Source: Pseudocercospora fijiensis CIRAD86 (Eukaryota; Ascomycota; Dothideomycetes; Mycosphaerellales; Mycosphaerellaceae). From it: 64,000 nucleotides of DNA. A model generated the notes under the pieces. It did no database searches. It was given only the letters and a program-made list of their open reading frames with translations, and was not told where the DNA came from. The translations under genes and the position numbers were made by a program. Positions 58,665 through 64,000 of this stretch are shown one piece after another. The DNA is taken from NCBI RefSeq assembly GCF_000340215.1, contig NW_006921541.1, forward strand, positions 3,073,527-3,137,526, given 5' to 3'. Within the stretch, counting starts at the first letter, position 1; each line of letters begins with the position of its first letter.

Positions 58665-59319
58665 TTAAAAGGACCAAATCCCCGGCGCAGGATCGGTGTT
58701 GTTTCCTGGCACCAATCTATGACACATGTGTCAGCATGCGACGCTCGTCAATCGGCGTCATCAATGTACTCACCCATACTGAGCAAAGACCTGCTTGACT
58801 CTTGCAACAATCGCTTCCGTAGCAGGAACGACAGTACCATTCGCACGGGCTGTCGTCGGCGGGTACAGCCAAGGAACGGCTTGAACTTCGGAATAGGTGT
58901 TGTACATCTTGTTGATTTCCCATTGCGAGAATCCGCCTCCGATAAAAATTGCTTTTGGCTTTTGTGGAGATGGAGAGTTGAAGTTGGAACCAAGACCGGA
59001 CACCGGTATTGAGTACTCTCCTGTCACCAATGGAGGAAATTCGTAGATGCCGCTGGGTGCTGAGTTGACGACGTGGACGACTGGAGTGGTGCGTTAGTAT
59101 GAGTGGTGAGATCGTGGGTTGTCTGTGGACATAAGATGTACCATCGTATTCCGGAAGCATGAGACGAATGAACTCTTCACTGATATCAGCTTCCTTGCCG
59201 CCGAGGGCTATTGGAACAGGTGCGAATGCATTTCTGCTCGTTGGTGCAGAAGCGGCGATGTGGGCAAGACCGAAAGCGGCCAGCAGAGCTGCCGAGAAGT
59301 GTTGTCGAAGGCAAAGCAT
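58665..59319 (-). CDS. Small protein with signal peptide, 178 aa, three exons
   Basis: Exons (minus strand): 59319-59142, 59080-58774, 58716-58665. Intron 1 (59081-59141, 61 bp) starts GTACAT, has ACTAACG as branch site and ends CCAG. Intron 2 (58717-58773, 57 bp) starts GTGAGT, has GCTGACA and ends TAG. Joined, they keep one frame and end in TAA at 58665. The N-terminus is a clear signal peptide (hydrophobic AALLAAFGLAHIAASA, cut after about residue 24). The mature part has SEEFIRLMLPEYDVVHVV and a Gly-rich loop AIFIGGGFSQ followed by VPWLYPP. I recall a similar pattern (LPEYEVIHFI...AVIFGGGY) in an uncharacterised ascomycete family; this is memory, not a search. Function unknown. Not RIPed. 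Confidence 0.75.
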
Positions 59320-60960
59320 TGTGTCTGACGAATTTCACGCATTCAACGCAGGGCAAAGCCATCACCCATATGTATATGTTATTTTGATGTCTGGGGACGG
59401 CACTGCTAGCCTAGGGCTGGTCTATGACGGGGCCAAGTGTGCCACGGGGGTTGGTTCCTGATTGATCAACGAGCTGCCCAATGTCGCGGAGGTGCAATGG
59501 CGTGGTGTTTGAACCACAAAAAAAGTTGTGCCCAGAGGAGGCCTGCAAGATTGTCCTAGCCTCGCATACCCCGTGCTCGACCAGCCTTTTCTTGTCACGC
59601 CAAGACCGTCGCTGTGCTGGAGCCGGTGCCAAGACGAGGTCGATAGCGTCCTGGCGAACGCTTTCCGATGGGAATTCTCCGACCTCTGTCAGAACGGCTG
59701 GTGATTCATCATGTCAATGAAGAAATACTGCCCGAATGTTGGTCATCATGGGCTGAAGCTCGATCATCTTGGGATCTCTTGCCCAGCAGATGGCTATCTC
59801 GTCTCACATTCATCCATGTCACGCCCTGCATACTGTCTAGGCGCCAATGCGGCTGACATGTGATAACGACCAGGAAATCTGGAGGAGTTGGATGTGGAGC
59901 CATGGCGCGTAGGGCAGTGTCATTTTGGATCTCTGTCTTTGTTTGCCGTCCGAAGCGAAGTCCCGAACGGGCACACATGCAGCCTATGCAGGTACCGATG
60001 GCTGTCAAAATTGTCGTACAATCTATCTTTGCCACGTTCATTTCAATATTCCCATGTAGCGCAGGATAGGAGGTCGAGACTCTTCGCCGCATCTACCGTG
60101 CTCCGGACCAGACTGCCATTCTCATGCGGACCTTCCCGGACTGTGAAGCCGGCGTGCCCGAGAAGATGATCGTCGTTGGCTTTACGATCGGACTGCTGAC
60201 GAGGCTGATTCATAGAGTGAAATTAGGGATGCCAACTCTCATGTGCAACCCTACTGTACCTGCAGAATCCGTCGTTGAACAAGTGGACGTTGATGGACCA
60301 CAACTTTGAACCACTGCTGAGTGGCTTCGTTTCCATGCTTAGCAACGCCGCAAGATCCATTTCCAAGCATTTGGTGATGACGACGTCTCAACAAGCGCCT
60401 TGTCACGCGCGGCGAGACACGGCTGAAAGCTGGAAATATGTAAGATCGAGAGTCCATCGACAAGCACACTGGGCTTTCCGAAGATAGCACGAAAAGGGAA
60501 CAGCTCATGTTGTGAGGTATGAAACGACAACCAACCGTAGGCATTCTGTCAATGTACAGAAAGGAAGACAGGTTTCTTCTCAAACTCTGCAGGGTGATAC
60601 GTATAGAATAGCCATTGTGTGGCGTCTTGGCAAAGATCAGCTGACTGATTCACAACAGCTCAATTTGCCGCGCACGTGAAACAATACGGTACGACGGTGT
60701 CTTCATGAGGAGAAGGAAGAGTATATTGGTGGTATAATTCTCCTCCAACTTGTCATGGAAGCCTTGGTGGTACGCCCTATGCTCAGGCTGTTTTCGACTC
60801 TGATTCGTGCAGAAGCAAGATTGCATCGGCATCGAGTAGAGTTTCCCGGCTTAAGACCTCTTCGTCGAAGTACGCTGAGCTTTGCGAGCTCTCAATCTGC
60901 CGCCCAGCGCTCGTTCGTCACAATCAACGAAGGGCGCTGAGCTAGGAGGATCGATTCCAG
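59320..60960. other. RIP-free intergenic DNA; no supported gene
   Basis: About 1.6 kb of normal composition. Its left end is the promoter side of the secreted-protein gene (catatgtatatg near 59370). Several short frames overlap on both strands (the longest is 127 codons, minus, 59709-60092), but none has a recognisable motif, clear splice pattern or frame advantage. No tRNA or repeat is seen. Confidence 0.55.
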
Positions 60961-60988
60961 CACTCCCTATGACACCCTATCTCCACTC

Positions 60989-61136
60989 AGACCAGTAACA
61001 AAGGGTGTTCGTGCATGTGACATAGAATCACGTGTTCCGCAGCAGACTTTTCTAAACCCGCAAGTAAACTTTCCAACCCCTATACTAATCAAATAAACTC
61101 CCGTATAGACTATACAACACCCTTTGTTACTAGTCT
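60989..61136. repeat. Inverted repeat, possible 148-bp MITE, at the RIP boundary
   Basis: The left arm 60989-61009 (agaccagtaacaaagggtgtt) and right arm 61116-61136 are inverted copies with one mismatch. The mismatch is a TG-to-TA change in the right arm (actagt for actggt). No TSD is clear. Confidence 0.65.
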
Positions 61137-61192
61137 AATCCGTTTCTATCGGGTTTTAGTACGCGTATATAGATAATCGTAGTAGTAGGTAG

Positions 61193-64000
61193 ATGCTATT
61201 AGCTATAATACTATTATATATCGGAAATCGCAAAATCCGCTACGGTAAAGCCCTACGTAGTTACGAAAACTATCTACCCCGAAAATCTAAAGAACTTAGG
61301 TCTACTACTCGCCGGGGAAAATCTATATATACGCGAAAATCGAATATCGCTTACTATATTAAAGCTAGACGCGTCTACCCTACTACGACCGTAGATCGAT
61401 AAACTAACTCCGTAACGATCGAAATAATATCCGTAGCGGGTAAATACAATACCGCGAAGAAGCTCCCGTAACTCTTATCTATCCCTAATACTATCCCGTC
61501 TAGCGCTCGCAGTCCTCCCGCCTAATATTATCGGCTAGGTATCGTAGCTCCGAGTTAGTAAGAGATGCGTTTAGAATACCGTAATGCTCGAGCCGGTTTT
61601 AACGCCGCGAGTAGGGTAGGCTCTACGCGTTACGGGTTAGAGAAGGGCCGCGACTAGAGGGCAATTTATAAGAGCTAAATCGGGAAAATTAGCTCGGAGA
61701 ATCTAGAATAGTTTCTAGCTAGGTAAGCTTTAGAAGTCCGCTACGCTATAGAGCATTCCCGTAGAGCTTTCTACGGGGATCGTATATACCGATCTACGGG
61801 AGATTATTCGATTTATAGTTAATCGAATCTATAACTATACTCTTAAATCTATTCGCGCGATAGTTTATACCGTCGACTATACCGATTTAGTCGACCTCTA
61901 ATTCGATGTTATCGAAGCTAGAATAAGGTAGATATTGAATCGATTATATAAACTATCTAAATAGCGGCCTAAGAAAAAGCCGTATCGGATCTAGGTTACT
62001 ATACTACGGGCCTTAATTTACTAGCGATAGGATATCCTATTTGTCGCAAAGACTAGTTTAGGTAAGAGCCTAATCTTCTAGGCTTTTACTATACTTACTA
62101 GATAGACTACTATCTAGTTAGTGCCTCTTACTCGGCTCGGGGCGGAGCAAGAAGCGGACTTAAAGAAGATCGTAGGGGAATACGTTAATCCCGTACTAGT
62201 TACGAGTAAGGCTAAGCGGCGGGATCTAGATTTGTTTACTAAAATTAGGGCGGGCTAGTACGATTATATTATTCTAGGCCCGGAGTAGGCCGTATCTAAC
62301 GACTTTAAGGATACCCTAAAGGATCCGAATCTTTCCTTACGTATCGGGCTAGTCGCATTCGATAAAATTTATCTCCTCTCGAAATAGGCTAGCTTCCGCG
62401 AGGAATTCCTTATAGTCGCGCAGCTTAGGCAGCTTCTCCGCTAGGACTATATATAGTTTGGCTATACTAGAACCCTAGATGCTATAACCTAAGCCTATAT
62501 ATTGAATTATAGCAGGTTTAGACCGGTCGGGTACGAGCTATATTATTCTATAGTGCTACGGACTAGCATCGATCGCGTTAACTATACGTATATCTTTAAA
62601 GAGTTAGATGAAAATACGAAGTCGGTCTATAGCTAGTTGTATTTTGTAATCGAAAAGGCCGTAAGCCCCGCGGGCTCGCCTCTACCCGCTACGGGCTCGA
62701 ATTTGTCTACTGCTACGCTAGCTAATACGGGCGAAGCCTAGTCCGTAGCGGAGCAACGGGCTACGCTAGCGGAGATACTAAAGACTATTATCTTTATCGA
62801 TAGTCGCCCGGACGTAATCGCGCTTATAAATCGCGTTCGAGCCTAGCTAGTACTTCGGACTAAGGACCTGTGTCGAGAAAACTAGTATTATTAGGGAAAT
62901 AGGTCTAATCCTATACTAAACGTTCTTAGAATTGTCTAATTCTATATATCCGCTATGCCTATATACGATTAGGACCTACGGTTTCGTAAGTTTAGCGTAG
63001 CGGATAGTACTATCTGTATTATAATTGCTACTACCGCCCTTAGCGTAGGCATTAACATCCGTATAGTGCAAATCGTTATCTAGTAGGGTCTTATATTAGA
63101 GTATAACTACCTAAATCTTCGCTAGCGTCTCGGGCGTACCGGTCGGAATATAGTTCCGAGTAATCTTCGTAGCGAGGTATTCGTATTCTAGCTAGCGTAG
63201 ATAAGGAATACAAAAAAACGGCTTAGGGATTAGCCGGTAGAGGGTAGCAAGGTCCGTAGCGGACCTCGCGTCGCCCGTAAGGGCAAGTTCTAGACGTAGC
63301 GGGAAGGATTATACTTAATACTTAACGTCGATGTCTCGCTTAATAGTAATCGAGAAGATAAGAATACCGATACTAAGGACGGCAATTCCGCTACGCCTAT
63401 AGCTTTACGCGCGCCTCGTATACGCGGTGCCTACTAGTTAAATACTAAAGCGAGCCGCCGCGTAGTAGTCCCGGGGGATCTGCTTAATATATAGAATGCG
63501 CCGTGTATTCGCAAAGTGTAGGACGACAAGCTTAGCGAGAATAAGTGCTTAGACCCGAAGGTATCTATATTAAGCGAAGTCTACTATAATCGGTATAACT
63601 ATAATATACGGAGTGAACTGCCTATACCGCCGGATAGGCAGAACAGCCTTCCCTAACTAGTATCTAATTCGAGGCCTAGTTTCGCATTTACGCGGTTAAC
63701 GGAGTAGTGTATTACAGTTCTCGAGGATCGCGTAGCGGGGGAATATAGATTCAGAATGCTATAGAATGCACTAATAGATAAGTAGCTTATATATAGCCTT
63801 TGTCGGATCTACTAGGATTATTCGAGTATAGACTAGGATACCTTCGATAGCGATATACTTAGAAGTAAGTTAGATTAGCTAGCAGTTAGGAGAAGGACAA
63901 AACATCGGATTAGGTATATACTCGACGTATAGGAGTACCGCGATAAGACGATTACTTTTAGGAGCAGCGGAGCAGCCGATTCTAGCGGCGGAGATAGTAA
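61193..64000 (+). pseudogene. RecQ-like helicase (telomere-linked helicase type), RIP-degraded, runs off the right edge
   Basis: RecQ enzymes unwind DNA with ATP. One frame can be followed from about 61440 to 64000 with breaks only at TAG/TAA. Motif I is TSLGKSLIF at about 62055-62080. Motif II is FDKIYLLS at 62358-62382, where FDEIH is expected: GAA to AAA and CAT to TAT, both RIP changes, so the Walker B Glu is lost. It is followed by a SFREEF match to the RecQ 'W.HDFRPEY' type region. Motif V is ALSVGINI near 63040. Motif VI is RLGRTGRN at 63125-63150. An N-terminal region of about 200 codons and a C-terminal tail beyond 63250 are not recognised. In fungi such genes often sit next to telomeres. 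The start is not fixed; a short plus-strand frame at 61193-61402 lies in another frame. Confidence 0.75.

Noticed and set aside
59709..60092. Minus-strand frame of 127 codons in the RIP-free spacer
   Set aside because: It overlaps several frames of similar length on the other strand, and has no motif or convincing start context; not enough to call a gene.
1..64000. CRISPR arrays, bacterial operons, ribosome binding sites, tRNA or rRNA genes
   Set aside because: None seen. The introns, LTR elements and RIP pattern indicate a fungal genome, and the short repeats present are microsatellites or protein-coding tandem repeats.

Overview
The window looks like repeat-rich, probably subtelomeric, DNA of a filamentous ascomycete (Pezizomycotina). 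Two things point there. First, roughly 94% of the window carries the mark of repeat-induced point mutation (RIP): CA and TG are scarce, TA is abundant, CG is retained, and inside recognisable transposon genes the conserved Trp and Gln codons have become TAG or TAA. Second, the two genes in the short unmutated part have fungal features (CT-rich promoter, 57-61 bp introns with GT...CTAAC/CTGAC...AG).

Layout. Positions 1-57,190 are one nest of transposons that can be taken apart by LTR pairs, 5-bp target-site duplications (TSDs), primer-binding sites and polypurine tracts. The base layer is a hAT DNA transposon in pieces: 6971-7732, 14851-16091, 49810-49877 and 57053-about 57190. Into it went element C (6005-6970, only a 3' end), A (7733-14850, +), D (16092-49809, -) and B (49878-57052, -). 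A, B and C are one family. D, a 6.8-kb chromovirus, was itself split by E (17093-31775, -) and by F2 (36047-48301, -). E was in turn hit by a foldback element, G (29113-30488). F1 (1-6004, -), a second copy of the F family, sits in C and runs off the left edge. All LTR elements are Ty3/gypsy; A, B, D and E end their integrases in a chromodomain.

Most unusual content. E and F2 each have an extra long degraded ORF between pol and the 3' LTR: about 1,750 codons in E and about 920 in F2. I recognise neither. In the F family, the ORFs are separated by a conserved palindrome of about 25 bp (core ACCCCCGGGGT). The same palindrome lies just after pol in the unrelated A/B family.

Positions about 57,600-61,075 are a RIP-free island with two genes. 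One is an intact single-exon RNase HI. The other is a three-exon gene, convergent to it, for a small protein with a signal peptide. The remaining 1.6 kb of the island has no gene I can support. From about 61,140 to the right edge RIP returns over a RecQ-like (telomere-linked-helicase-type) pseudogene. Nothing inside the RIPed regions should make a working protein as it stands. The window is a chronicle of transposition and silencing, with one small active island.
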